From Didymodactylos carnosus (lineage: Eukaryota > Rotifera > Eurotatoria > Philodinida > Philodinidae): a stretch of 38,387 nt of DNA. The stretch lies in contig CAJNOQ010000959.1 in assembly GCA_905250885.1 (NCBI GenBank), positions 1 through 38,387 on the forward strand. The letters are read 5' to 3'. Made by a program: the position numbers and the translations under genes. Positions 24,253 to 35,371 of this stretch are shown here, in pieces; position 1 is the first letter of the stretch, and every line of letters begins with the position of its first letter. The notes under the pieces are model-generated. The model saw only the letters and a list, made by a program, of their open reading frames with translations. It was not told where the DNA came from and did no database searches.

Positions 24253-24838
24253 AACCTATCCAAGTGATACCTTCCGATTTCGTTCGTTCATACGTCGATC
24301 GATAGAGGGTATCGAGCTGGTAAAAAGCCTAAAAGGATATCTGCTGACGGCTCTTGAAGATCCGATTTTCTGTAAAATCAGTTTTTCAAGAACTCTAAAA
24401 AATAACTGAAAACTTTTTTTTTAATGAGGTATGATTTAGCCCCCAAATTTCTGATTAAAATGAGACACCTCCCAGCACTACACGACCTTTCTTTGCAAAG
24501 TTATACAATTTACAAGAAAAGCCCTAAATTAATTTCTTCTTATTTCTGTAGTTTTGAGCCGACAATGAATATTTGGGGCTTTTTTTGTAAATTGTATAAC
24601 TTTGCAGAGAAAGGTCGTGTAGTGCTGGGAGGTGTCTCATTTCAATCAGAAATTTGCGGGCTACAATCATGCCTCATTAAAAAAAGTTTTCGATTATTTT
24701 TTAGAGTTCTTGAAAAACTGGTTTTACAGAAAATCGGATCTTCAAGAGCCGTTAGCTTTTAGGCTTTTTACTAGCTCAATACCCTCTATCGATCGACGTA
24801 CGAACGAACGAAATCGGAAGGTATCACTTGGATAGGTT
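24253..24838. mobile_element. Foldback (long hairpin) element inserted in the LINE tail
   Basis: Two inverted arms of about 270-277 bp (24253-24529 and 24570-24838) flank a loop of about 40 bp. The ends read AACCTATCCAAGTGATACC and its complement. Inner blocks such as ATGAGACACCTCCCAGCACT and GTTATACAATTTACA occur in both arms. Short indels differ between the arms. No protein is encoded; the overlapping small ORFs are mirror shadows of the arms. Confidence 0.93.
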
Positions 24839-25017
24839 TCCGCGCTAGTGCTGGACCTAATCTCACTGCATCTTTCTCCTGTTTCTTCATTATAGCTACC
24901 TCTTTCCGTGTTTTTTCTTCTCCAAATCACGGAGAGTAGTGAAAATGCTTATAATGTGAACCTCGGTATACGCTGGTGTTTTCTCTCTTTAGGTAAATAA
25001 AGTTTAAATCAATAAAG

Positions 25018-27698
25018 CTGGAATACTCTAGTTATTTTTACAATGTTCATCTAACATATTTATAACGAAGATTCACCCTCTGTTCCCAAATTACACAACT
25101 GGGATACATTTATGTTTAACTTTATGCTTAAAAGGTCCTATATTAATGGTTTTTTTTGAAGGTAAACTTGTGTAAAACGTTATGGAAAAGCTTCTGAAAA
25201 ATTTTGCTTGTTCATTCTGTGATATGAAAAAATTTCAAACGCACAAAAATTGTTTTTGCGCAATTTTATTTAAAAAAATGAGATTTAAAAATTGAGCATT
25301 CCTCAATATAACATGAGAAGATGACGATACTCGTTGGCATTACCACGTTTAGCTGAATCACAAACTGGTAATAGTCCGGCTGTTGTCTTTATTGACCCTA
25401 CACGTAAAGTTTTAAACGTTTATATTCAATGGGTCTGAATACACTATACCCGCCACCTGAAAAGAATATGAAATATTGGTAAACTAAGTTGAGGTATCTA
25501 TTGTTTATTGTATCGATCAAGAGTGTGCCGAGAAACTTTTTGTAGGGCGTTGGTACATGTAGACACGTACTTCCCAGAGATTTGCGTAATTTTTTTAATC
25601 AAGCATTGGTCTTTTTTTACTTCAAATTTGAAGAAAATACACTGCTACGAAATATAATTCTCACCGGCAATCACAGTAATAACTACTTGTCGCCTTTGAT
25701 ATTTTTTTTCAGAAGGAGCAATTGCCTCGCTGAAACCCCGTCAATGGTATCGATCTAAGCATTTGTCAATGATCAGATGCATCTATTAAAACAGTGTGAA
25801 TTAAATTAAAAATATATTTTAAATGTAGGTATTTATGGTCGAATGTGCCATGTATGACGTTTATCTGAAGTATTATGACTAAATCGTATTCTTGCCTCAT
25901 ATGTTATATTAATTTATAATAAAAGTCTTTATACGATTAAATTTGGATGAGAGATTAACTAAAAGTTTCTGCACAACTATATCTAAACAATAATAAGATC
26001 TTCCTGATAATCAAAATTTTTCTCATCAAACGAGAAGGGTATTAAGCCATTTCTCCTACAATGTCATTATTAGTACAGTTAAATATCTAGTTTGCTCTAG
26101 TTTGATAGAATAGTTTATGGGATAATTAGAATTGGTCTCAGTCAATAGTTCGTCTATTTTTAGTAAAAATGCTTTGTTCTGAAAAAAAGTCATCAGTGTT
26201 TTATTCTCAGATGACTTCACTTGGGTGTGATAATTCAATTTCAAACTCTTCAAGTAAAACTTTAACTTCGATATAATAAACGTGAAAATCAACATCAAAA
26301 ACAAGACAATACCTTTAAAATACTTGATGATGCAACATCGTCCTTCCCTCTCTTCTCCAATTTCTGCGTACAAATATATACCATTGAAAGATCAGCGGTA
26401 GAAGCACTCGTAACCTAACTCTTAATAAACTAAAGTGAAGAGATATTTCCATTAAAAGTGATCGGTATGCTTTTCGATACCTTGAATTTTAAAAAATTCA
26501 GTCTGTCTAAATCAGGATTGATTGTTAGATCCAACATGTCAATCCCAAATGAGGCATTTGGCTCCAAACGAGAGTTAATATGAGCCAACGTCTTCGTTCA
26601 TTTACGATGCAATCAAGATGCACTCTTACTTTTCACAAAATTTCTAATACCCAGTCACGACGAGACAATCTTTCTTGTTTCGATCGCGCCAAAGTCGTTG
26701 TAGTGCTCACGTGGCTAAAATTACAACCATAGTTTTGTTTTAATCAGACTCAAAGTCCATTCCTGCTTTTTGGAAAAATTTTCAAAGTTTTGTCTTACAC
26801 ATATTGGATATAGGACACACATAGGGCAGCAAACATTCGGATCTGGATGTACTTAGAAAATTTTAATTATAAGGAAAAGCAACGGATAAGAGTGAGGATG
26901 AAGAAAAGTGATTTCATAATAAATCTTGCGTAGTCACGTCATCAGTTCGCGATTCAACTACGGAATTCGTTTGTTAAGGATAATGCAACTTATTCTTGAT
27001 TAGCGACATCTTTCATGCCAAAGATTTTATTCTGTCATCGGTAGCTGAAGAAAGAGCTGAATACGTTTGGAACATACTTTTCCTATATATCCTACACTAT
27101 TTTGTCTATAAAGGTATAAACCAATAGAGGCATGCTCTGACACCAACCTACAGCATGGAGAATCTTAGTTGGCCTAAGGAGCATAGCTAGTAATCTCCTC
27201 GCTTCAATTTGGTCAAATTAACAAATGGTTAACATTGATACTGTAGAGGTATTCTTTGGTACAATGTAGCAATAAGATGCACTAAAGACATTGATCGAAC
27301 AATCTTTTCGAACAAAGCAAAGTGGCTCAGCTCGGATTTTTTGAGTATTAGCCTAATCTTACCGAAAAAAAGAACTAGGCCATTCTATGGACTAAACATT
27401 TTTTCAAAATCTTTAGCCGAGGATGTCACAATTTTCGAAAGTCTCCTTGGACAAAACGTCCGTGGTCCTCTCTAATTGTACTATTGGCGGAACAATCCAC
27501 ATTGTACGGCGCACAAAAATACGGCTCATAGTCTTATTTCATAAAAGAAAATATACGCTGATCAAAATTTAACTTGACAAGTACAACTTCATCACTCTAT
27601 CGCTTCAAATGTTAACTTCTCAACTGATATCATGGACCATTCACAGACGTCAAAATAATGGTAGTCTTTTGTTTTAGTTGAAATATCCTGTCCCTCAG
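25018..27698. other. Intergenic, decayed sequence
   Basis: No gene I can support. Two stretches look weakly coding: about 25327-25440 on the plus strand (LPRLAESQTGNSPAVVF then FIDPTRKVLNVYIQWV to a stop) and 26579-26749 (an ATG frame of about 56 codons, unrecognised). Fragments in 27000-27560 change frame repeatedly and could be an old transposon. The 5' exon or exons of the PPP1R36 gene should lie at the right end. Confidence 0.4.
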
Positions 27699-30318
27699 TC
27701 ACCGTGGCGATGGGACGAAAAAACGAATTCTCTGTTTCACGACAGGTAGAAATTAACTTTGGTTCTTATTTTCATTAAAGTTCTTTCAAGAAAATATGAA
27801 CTTTTCCTTTGTAGGGACTTGACACAAGAAAAGACTGATTTCAAAGCAGACAACGCTTCAGAAAAAATTGATTTATGGTAATATTGGCCTATATTTTTCG
27901 AAAAAGAGACATGTGCTGAGACAGAGAAAAGGAAACAATTTTGAATCTCTTTTGACGAGCACGGCTATTAATACAAAATCCTAACATTTATAATGATTAA
28001 ATCTTGTTTAGGAATTCACGACCAGGCAAACGTCAAAGTTGTTATGAGAAATCTCCATTGGAAATTTCTAAGGATAAAAAGTATGTGACTGTAGCAGATA
28101 TTGCACGTAAGTAAATTACACCTCTTAATGAATTCATTTTGAGTCGGTAGAGTCTTTTCGTCTCATTTTAGACGTGGCTTTAAATATGTGTTCAGAATCT
28201 TATTTCATTCCTGAAAAATTTGCTGAGCTTGTTACGTATGGTTAAGGTATTTTTGCATTGGTAGATTTCCATTCTTCTCTTGTTTATTTTCTAGAAAACC
28301 TCAGATGGAAGAGTTTTTTTTGTGTTTGATCAATTATTTTTACTGGTATTTCGAATATCTCGATTCACAAATAATCACTAATCCACTTTGTGTGTAAGTA
28401 AAGCGTTTAAGAGCATTCACGTGTTCTAGATACTATTTAACTTTTAGAGAGATTAACGGAATGGAACGAGAACGTATTAATAAAGCAAGTGCAAATATGA
28501 AAACAGCGCTAAGATTACTTGCACAAAAGTACAGTGCAATCGTGCTCGGATCGGGCATGAAACAATACCATCATTTTTTTTGGATAGAAGGTTAGTTATC
28601 ATTGCCCAAGCCAACTTTCATGCTGAATTTGTGGCGCGATCCCGCTGTCACGTCCGTGATCGCTACGTTTTCGCGCCCGTCGCTCCGCGATCGCTATGGA
28701 CTCGTACTGCCACATCACGATCACGCTAGACTCTTATTTTTTTTCAAAAAATATTAGCCATGACTCACGGTAAGAGGTTTTGACGCGATACGATCCTAGA
28801 GGGATCTTAGAACTCTCGAAGTGAGAGGGTACGCATGATTCTGACGCGACACACTCATGCAGTCGCTTGGGACTCTTCTGGTGATTTTGGCGTGCGTCGC
28901 GTCGTGAGTTTAGCTTGAGAGTTGACAGAGATGGTGTCGTTTTGAACAAATCTTATTGACCATATGTTTTTATCTCTTTAGGCGATCCGGATGATCCGTA
29001 TACGAAAAAACGGGAGATAATACCCTATAGTGGACGTGTGTCGAGAACGTTGATTGATCGTGGATATGCCGAGGTTGATTGAACCTTTTATGGGCTAGCC
29101 GATATCTAGAATATTTTTCTTTTCAGTTATTTTTGATTTTTTCGACGTATGTCGTTTGGGTTACTTTCGAAAGACAACGGTTTGAAATAATTCGCATAGA
29201 AATCGGCAGGTGCGTCTATTTATTATTAATTTTGTTTTACATTTCATAATGGAATAGTTGTCGTGTTTTAGACTTATACGTACAGAAGCCTTTCCAAATC
29301 CAACATACACAAGTACGAAAACAAAAGTCTTGACCATAATTTTTTCAATTCTATATATTTTCTAGAAGGTCAAGTACAAGCTCGAACAGCTAAAAAAAGC
29401 CAGAATAAAAAATCTAACGAATTAGATAAAATACTAGAGACCAATGACGAAACATCAGAGCGTCGAAAGACACCCATAACATCTACTTCTAGTAGAAAAA
29501 CACGGAAACAAAGAGCAACAAGTATCGATACAGTGACAACACAGAGCACTACAAGCACGTAAATCCTCAATAAGTCAAACATTTGTTCAATTCATTAGCT
29601 GATGAGAGCTTATTTTTCTTTGCAGGTTCACAACCCACAAAAAACACACGTACAGAACCTTTTAAACGTCTGTTATTGTAAGTGAAACTAATACAAACTG
29701 TTGATAAAAACTCTTCCAACGATTATCATTTAGTCATCGTTCTCCTGTATTGGTCACTTTATTGCCAACATCACGCGATCAAAGTTTATGGTTATTTTCT
29801 CGACGAGGCGGGAAAGCTCAGTAGGCATTATTTTAACTTTTTCAGAGCTAGTATGACTACATATGTAGGATATACTTAGTTTACTAATCTGAGTAGCCAA
29901 AATACCTTCAATCAATTACATTATTTTATAATACTCGGAGAAGATTCTGTTTACAGATCAAACTTTTTTTCTATTTAGGAGTGCACCAATTGATGACGCT
30001 ATTCCAGAAGACGAGTTTGAGATTCGATATGAGTAAGCTTTAGTGTCATTGTGAGTACTAATTTGATTTGTATTAGACAAACAATTTCTGTTTAGTGTGG
30101 GCGTGTTAGGTAAACCAATTGAAACATTGACATTTATTGTCAATGAAAATACTCCTGGACCTGCTCTGATAAATGAGAAAAGGAGTACTATAGAAAAAGA
30201 AAGGTAATAAAACAACATTTATTTTTATTACTTATTTTTGAGCGTTTCGTTCAGTAGTGCGATTTTTATTTGCAGAGCAGACGATGATGCCTCGGATGAC
30301 AATGGTAAGCATATTTAA
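27699..30318 (+). CDS. PPP1R36: PPP1R36 family protein (protein phosphatase 1 regulatory subunit 36), start not found
   Basis: In vertebrates this family is described as a PP1-binding regulator expressed mainly in testis. Exons: 27699-27745, 27815-27877, 28012-28106, 28172-28235, 28295-28393, 28448-28590, 28982-29073, 29127-29209, 29272-29312, 29366-29521, 29626-29677, 29979-30032, 30096-30203, 30276-30318. Family-like blocks in order: PWRWDEKTNSLFHD; KKYVTVADIAHVALNM; ALRLLAQKYSAIVLGSG then HH; ELFLIFSTYVVWVTFERQRF; EIGRLIRTEAF; and near the end DVGVLGKPIETLTF. The stop is TAA at 30316. No in-frame ATG occurs in the first exon seen, so at least one 5' exon is missing. The 29522-29625 intron uses a weak GTATCG donor, chosen because the stronger site at 29559 breaks the frame. 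No clear RVxF PP1-docking motif was noticed. Confidence 0.83.
28615..28950. repeat. GC-rich insert in a PPP1R36 intron
   Basis: This part of a 391-bp intron (28591-28981) is visibly richer in G and C than the surroundings, with many CG dinucleotides. It repeats motifs such as GACGCGA, GCGATCGCTA-like blocks and CGTCGCG. The neighbouring introns are 50-130 bp and AT-rich. It is probably an inserted repeat. The 71-codon minus ORF across it is not supported. Confidence 0.6.
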
Positions 30319-30410
30319 TTACTTTCGAATTTTTAGTGCACTTTTGTCAAAGCTAGTTTTGTATGCGTTTTGTCCAATCCGGTAAAAAATCCGAAATAAT
30401 AGGTGTTTGC

Positions 30411-31256
30411 AGAAATAATAAGACATTGTGTTACATTTTTGTCATACTTGCAAGCATTCTCAGGCTGGAAAGATAGCCAAATTTTCTATTCTACCAAACT
30501 CTCTCCATGTCAATATCCACACAACGCCTCATTATTTGAAAAGATGACGTAGAATAAATACAGGTAAAAGCATGATGGTAACAGAAGAAACAGATTGTGT
30601 TTGTTATCGTATTGATCTATCTAATTAATTATGTTTAATTAAAATCGTGCTTCTGTCAGTTATTTATTACGGATGCTTTGTGTCAAATCGTCTTCATCTG
30701 ATTTATTTTCATTAAGAATGAAAAAATTTCCTAATAATTTATCATCAATAATGTATGATATTAAAATGCTGGGTCATTTCTGTACCTGTAATTTTTTTAA
30801 CATACAGTCCTTTCGAGATATGAAAGATAGAGAGGTTTCTGGTTTTCAAAAATGCATTTTGTCAGTATAGTCGCGTCGCATTCTTCGTTAGTTTTTTCCT
30901 TCTTTTTTCAAATGCGGCCCACCTGATACTAAAATTTTTTTTTCGGTTTTTATGATGGTCGAATCAGAAAGATAGCTCTGAATTTGCTGAACAGCTCTGA
31001 ATTCACTCATTTTATTCAGTTTCAATATTATTTCAAAAACGATTCCTCAAAAGCTGAAAAGTCACTGAAATTTCGAACGAGTGTCGTAGGTATGCTTTTT
31101 ACTCTGCGTTACCTTTTCAATAATTAGGTGTTGTGTGAATATTGATATAGAGAGAGTTTGGTATAGTAGAAAATTTTGTTATCTTTCCAGTCTGATAGAG
31201 GTCTTGAGAACGCTTCCAAGTGTTACAAAAATGTGACACAATATCGTCTTATTATA
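30411..31256. mobile_element. Element with about 140-bp terminal inverted repeats downstream of PPP1R36
   Basis: The left arm (30411-30550) matches the reverse complement of the right arm (31109-31256) at roughly 75-80% by eye. Shared blocks include AATAATAAGAC, TGTTACATTTTTGT, GGAAAGAT, CTACCAAACTCTCTC and CAATATCCACACAACGCC-type sequence. The middle has only short frames and no transposase. The element starts about 93 bp after the PPP1R36 stop codon. Confidence 0.72.
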
Positions 31257-32077
31257 CTTGTATTATATCCCTTAGCGCTGATAATCTGTGTGTAGTCATC
31301 TTTACCATAGCTCCTGCTTTAAATTTTAATTTTCTCATAGTATATATTAACTTGTTTTCTGTTATAGATTCTAAAATTTAACTATCATTTTGAACTTGGA
31401 GACGTGCATGATTTTATTCGTATACTTTGTTACCTGCAGCGAAAATATTTGATGTATTTTCGTTTAAAATTTATTATACAAAAGACACTCGATATATAAC
31501 GCTGCATAGCCCGTGCAACTTGATCAATCTTTTTCACGAAAACCGTCATATATCAGACTATTATATTATTCAGTTGATCATGAACTTCCTTTATTTTTTT
31601 TATAATTCATTGTTTTTATTCTATTAGAGAGTATCAGATTTGGAAATAAATCGTGGAATAAATCAGAGTGGAATCAAAGGGTATGCTTTTATACTCCAAA
31701 GTGTAGCCTTTCGATGTACCGTCATCATTTAGTCAAGTAATTACTGTATAGGGGGGGAGGGGGTAAAGAAAAATTTGGGATCTTTAAGTTCCTAGGGAAA
31801 TCCGGGTTTTTGAACATTAAAACTCGGTTTTTGCCCATTATAAAATTAAATTTTATTATCAAGTAAATTAAATAATATTAATTCAAAATATGAATAAGAT
31901 TACTAATAGAACATGGTCAAAATCACCTACAATTTTAGTTCATCATAAAATTTCTCTGTTTAGCAAATAAACGCCAGTTTTCGCATATTTTCGAGATGAT
32001 GATTTGTTGAACAACTTGTACACTTAGAGTAGTATTCAGATATTAGTCCGGAGGCCTGTAGAAGTTCTTTTTTTGAA

Positions 32078-32120
32078 AACTCCATGTATTTGAATGGATT
32101 GACTTTTTTTACCCCAAAGA
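32078..32120. repeat. Dispersed repeat, copy 1
   Basis: AAAACTCCATGTATTTGAAT followed by GGATTGAC, a T-run and ACCCC. It recurs in the same orientation at 36841-36884 with only small differences. Confidence 0.8.
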
Positions 32121-32174
32121 AAAAAACCTTGTCAGGGTAGCCACTATCGTGGCTAAAATAGTGAAACTTCTCCA

Positions 32175-32288
32175 ATGAGTCGAATTATGTTATCTTATAA
32201 TCAAATCGAATTAAAACAAAAAGAAATGGGTCCAGAAAAAGGATACCATGTTCGTGTAAAAAACATAAACCAACCTGTCGAAGAGTGA
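32175..32288 (+). other. Small unrecognised open frame, 37 codons
   Basis: ATG to TGA, starting MSRIMLSYNQIEL and ending NINQPVEE. The residue mix resembles a real protein rather than translated AT-rich noise. There is no splice context and no homology I recognise. It lies about 55 bp past a dispersed repeat, so it may be a gene scrap moved by a transposon. Confidence 0.3.
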
Positions 32289-32416
32289 TTAACTCAATGC
32301 ACTATCCAATGATCAGAATATTTCTTTTAATTTAGCATCCAAATACCCTTATAAACTGCATATTTATTATTGCAAGCTTTCATAGAATCTATAGTCATTT
32401 GTTTAGATTTTTTCGA

Positions 32417-32434
32417 AACTACAGATTAGAATCT
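32417..32434. repeat. Target-site duplication, 3' side of the minus-strand LINE
   Basis: AACTACAGATTAGAATCT, identical over 18 bp to 35372-35389. The pair brackets the LINE exactly. Confidence 0.93.
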
Positions 32435-32650
32435 TTTTATATAAACACAGTTTATTGTCCCTATGATAAAAAAGGTTGACAATGTAAAAAAAAAGAAAGA
32501 AACAAAAAATTGTGAGCAACAAATAATACATTTAGAATGCACATGTATACAAAAAAGTAGATAGAAAATGAAGAGCGTAGTGTTTGCGAAACAAAAAATT
32601 ATTATGAGACAAGAACGAATAAATTATAAAACGAATAAGCTCATTTACAC

Positions 32651-34195
32651 TCAAGGAGGTTGTAGATAGTACTTATACACAAAGGAAAGGATAGATGATG
32701 AAGAGTATTTATAGTGCCCAAATTGCTGAGAATGTCTTGAGAGAAACTCTAATACATCAATTTTAGTATGACGGGCTCTTACAGATAATCTACTCAAGAA
32801 TTTACTATTCTTACGCATTCCCATAGAAAGGTACCAACTTCTTTGAGGTGTTTTTGCTGTTAAATATGATGTGAATGTAGATTGATAATGGGAAGCTTCA
32901 TGTGAAACTTCAAGATGTGCACTAAATTTAATCCAATACTTGTATAAAAAATCGCGTAGAGTTAGTTCTTGACATAAAATGTAAACGGTTAGGTCGTTCC
33001 AGTTGTACAAATTATGCACTATTCTTAAACCTGAGCAGTATACATGCTCTATAATTTGTTGTTGACGATCCGTAAAAAAAAACCAACATGAAAACAAACA
33101 GATGAAATGAGGAAGAGCATACGCGAATAACAGTATTTTACGAATTGTAAGTAAACAGATAGGAATCTGGTGGAACAACATGCGAAGAGCATTATATATA
33201 TTTCGAATTATTTTCAGCCGGTGGGAAATATACTGGCCCCAACCTAGTTTAACTGTTATTTCCACACCTAAATATTTAAAAAGTTTAACAAGGTTAATTA
33301 TTTTATTCTTATACTTAACAACTGGAAAATGAGGTGCTACCACGTTGTGAACAAGAAGTGCTTTTGTCTTTTCGACGTTTACTGGAAGCAACTTATCGTC
33401 GACATATTTTGCCAAAATACACATAGCTAATTCTGCCTGTCTTTCAAGTTCTAAAATATTTGTGCTGAAACGACTTTCAAGTGCACCTGATATCACTATA
33501 GCTAAATCATCCGCAAAAAGATGACATATAAAATTTAGAAAAACAGAAGGAAGAAAATGAACATGAAGACGAAACAATGTAGCGGCCAATACCGAGCCTT
33601 GAGGAGCACCAGAAAAAATGCCTATTACACGAGAAATGGCATCGCCAAAATGAATCGACATGGTTCTATCCTGAAGCCACAGGAAGACCCATCGAAGAAG
33701 TGGTAATGGAAATTCTAAATAAATAAGCGTTTTCAAAAGCGCTGGATGCCACATTTTATCGAAAGTTGACATAAAGTCGACAAAGATAACCAGTGCCGGT
33801 CTATTACATGCGGCCACTGTTAGTCTCAGATCTTCAATCAAAGAAAGAATTCGTGTTTGCAACCTTCTTTCGGGCGTAAAACCGGATTGTTCGTCCACAC
33901 ATATGCCCATGCCTTTACACCATCTCAAAATTCTATTGTGGATAACTCTTTCGAACCATTTCCCAAAGTTTGAAAGGAGAGAAATAGGACGAAGTTTATT
34001 TACTACCGGATACATTCCGTCTTTAGAAAGACAAATAACTTTACCGTGTTTACTTAACTTTAAAACGGATCCTAATTGCGCAATTTTATTAAAACCATAT
34101 GTTACAATGTTTAAGTATTCCTCGGGGAGCTGTTTTAAAAGAAACGCGAAAGTACCTTCACTGTCAGTTGATTTTTCTTCTGAGTCCTTTTCCAA
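32651..34195 (-). pseudogene. LINE reverse-transcriptase domain, long open part of ORF2
   Basis: An uninterrupted frame of 514 codons that is really the C-terminal part of ORF2. RT blocks in order: NKLRPISLLSNFGKWFERVI, DEQSGFTPERRLQTRI, ALVIFVDFMSTFDKMW (first catalytic Asp), SGAPQGSVLAATLF, CHLFADDLAIVI (intact FADD), NVEKTKALLV and FKYLGVEI. A C-terminal region follows to a stop about 217 bp before the element's end. The catalytic residues look intact, but a frameshift separates this part from the upstream ORF2. The apparent ATG at its start is an internal residue. Confidence 0.9.
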
Positions 34196-34668
34196 GTAAA
34201 TTCCACTTCTTCCCTAGTAATCTTTTCTAACGGACAGTTTGGAGTATAGGAAACGTTTTTATATGCTTCAATCACTTCTGCATGCGCCAATACCTTTGGA
34301 TCATGCACTGGAGCTTCGAAGTGTTTTTCATAAAAATTCGCAAGGATATCTACTATTTTTTGATGATCTTTTATCACACCAGAAGTTGTTGTGAGACCTC
34401 GAAACGGTGGTGCACTATGGTGAAATGTAGAACGAACAAACCTCCATATATTGTTTCCTTTGGAAATAAAAGACATTCTATCTTTGAATCCTTTTTGAAG
34501 ATAAAGACCCCTCTCTTGAAAGTAAAAAGATTTCCAAATTAAATATTCCTCTAAGTTTTTTTCTTTACGCGTTTTTCGATATATTTTTCTCATTCTGTTT
34601 TGTTTTCTCGCCAGCTCAACCAAATATGGTGGCCATGGCGGACGATATTTTTTAACTGGTGTGTATAC
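34135..34668 (-). pseudogene. LINE ORF2 linker between endonuclease and RT
   Basis: Frame reading PVKKYRPPWPPYLVELARKQ, then basic and helical sequence, then ANFYEKHFEAPV and ITREEVEFTWKRTQKK. This is the usual pre-RT linker of such LINEs. It is one frame off the endonuclease part (break near 34655, in GTGTATACACAC) and off the RT part (break near 34165, in GAAGAAAAATC). Confidence 0.85.
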
Positions 34669-35370
34669 ACACTCACTCTATCCCATAAAGAAGAAAGAAA
34701 AGATGAAAAGAGAGAGAAGAAACATTCAGGTTCAAGATTATACACAAGAGAATTAAAGTATTGATATGTACATTGCAGAAAGAAGGAAAACAGCTTCCAG
34801 TTTGTATTTTTGAAAAAATCATTTTCAGACGTAGAAAAAGGCGATTGAAATAGCACAGGGTAGTGATCCGATGAACCCTCATTAATTACTTCTGCTGTCC
34901 AACCTGATCTGTCATAAGTGACACAAAAATCTATAATCGCGTCTGAACGTCGTGATGTGGGTTTTTCTGGGGCTATCATATCACATCCTGTGTTATCCAG
35001 CCAATTTTTTAACTGTGTGCCACTTGCATTATCCTGACTGCAACGCCATTGAGAATGCTTGGCATTGTAATCGCCAAATATAAAAAGGGTTTGTTAAGAA
35101 ACTTCTCAAACAAATTTGAAGGAAAGCTATTGCCAGGTGGCACATAAATAGCTCCTAATAATATTGGTTTTGGTATGGTAGAAATCTCTGTTAATAAAAA
35201 ATTTAGTTCGCTGTGAATAACTTTTACTTTTATAGATTTATGTATTAGCATCGCAACACCGCCAAAAGAGTTAGTACCTTCCTGACTGAGCCAAACATAG
35301 GCACCGAACCTGGGCATTTTTTTGATTTTAGAGTCAACACCCGTTAAAACAAGAATTTGAGGCGTGAAGC
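34590..35370 (-). pseudogene. LINE apurinic-like endonuclease domain, truncated and frameshifted
   Basis: Starts in frame at the truncation point (TPQILVLTGVD), then SFGGVAMLIHKSIKVKV, PILLGAIYVPPGNSFPSN, GDYNAKHSQWRCSQDN, RRSDAIIDFCV and GSSDHYPVLF. The GDYNAKH and SDHYPV motifs are those of the exonuclease-endonuclease-phosphatase fold of Jockey/R1/I-type LINEs. A one-base frameshift near 35080, in a T-run, separates YVPPG from GDYNAKH. The N-terminal catalytic block is absent. Confidence 0.88.
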
Positions 35371-35371
35371 T

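Larger units (their letters stand above)
21925..25010 (+). mobile_element. Decayed non-LTR retrotransposon (LINE), 5' truncated
   Basis: It includes the reverse-transcriptase pseudogene at 21925-24202, then a 3' UTR interrupted by the foldback element at 24253-24838. It probably ends near the A-rich GTAAATAAAGTTTAAATCAATAAAG at about 24991-25017. No endonuclease region is seen upstream, so the 5' part is missing. Both outer boundaries are estimates; I found no target-site duplication. Confidence 0.75.
31257..32416. other. Intergenic between repeat elements
   Basis: No confident gene. It holds a G-rich run near 31751-31764, one copy of the dispersed repeat at 32078-32120, and a 37-codon frame at 32175-32288 described separately. 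Confidence 0.45.
32435..35371 (-). mobile_element. 5'-truncated APE-type LINE with 18-bp target-site duplication
   Basis: About 2.94 kb in minus orientation. The endonuclease remnant is followed by reverse transcriptase, about 200 bp of 3' UTR and a short A-rich end. It is bounded on both sides by AACTACAGATTAGAATCT. It lacks ORF1 and the start of the endonuclease, as expected of incomplete target-primed reverse transcription. Jockey/R1/I-like order of domains; the clade is not determined. Confidence 0.92.

Noticed and set aside
24209-24930. Several small ORFs on both strands
   Set aside because: Mirror translations of the two arms of the foldback element.
27710-27745. ATG reading MGRKNEFSVSRQ as the start of PPP1R36
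   Set aside because: It is out of frame with the conserved WRWDEKTN reading of the same exon and leads to a stop in the next exon.
28734-28949. Minus 71-codon ORF in the PPP1R36 intron
   Set aside because: Lies in the CG-rich insert, where stops are rare by composition; no domain seen.
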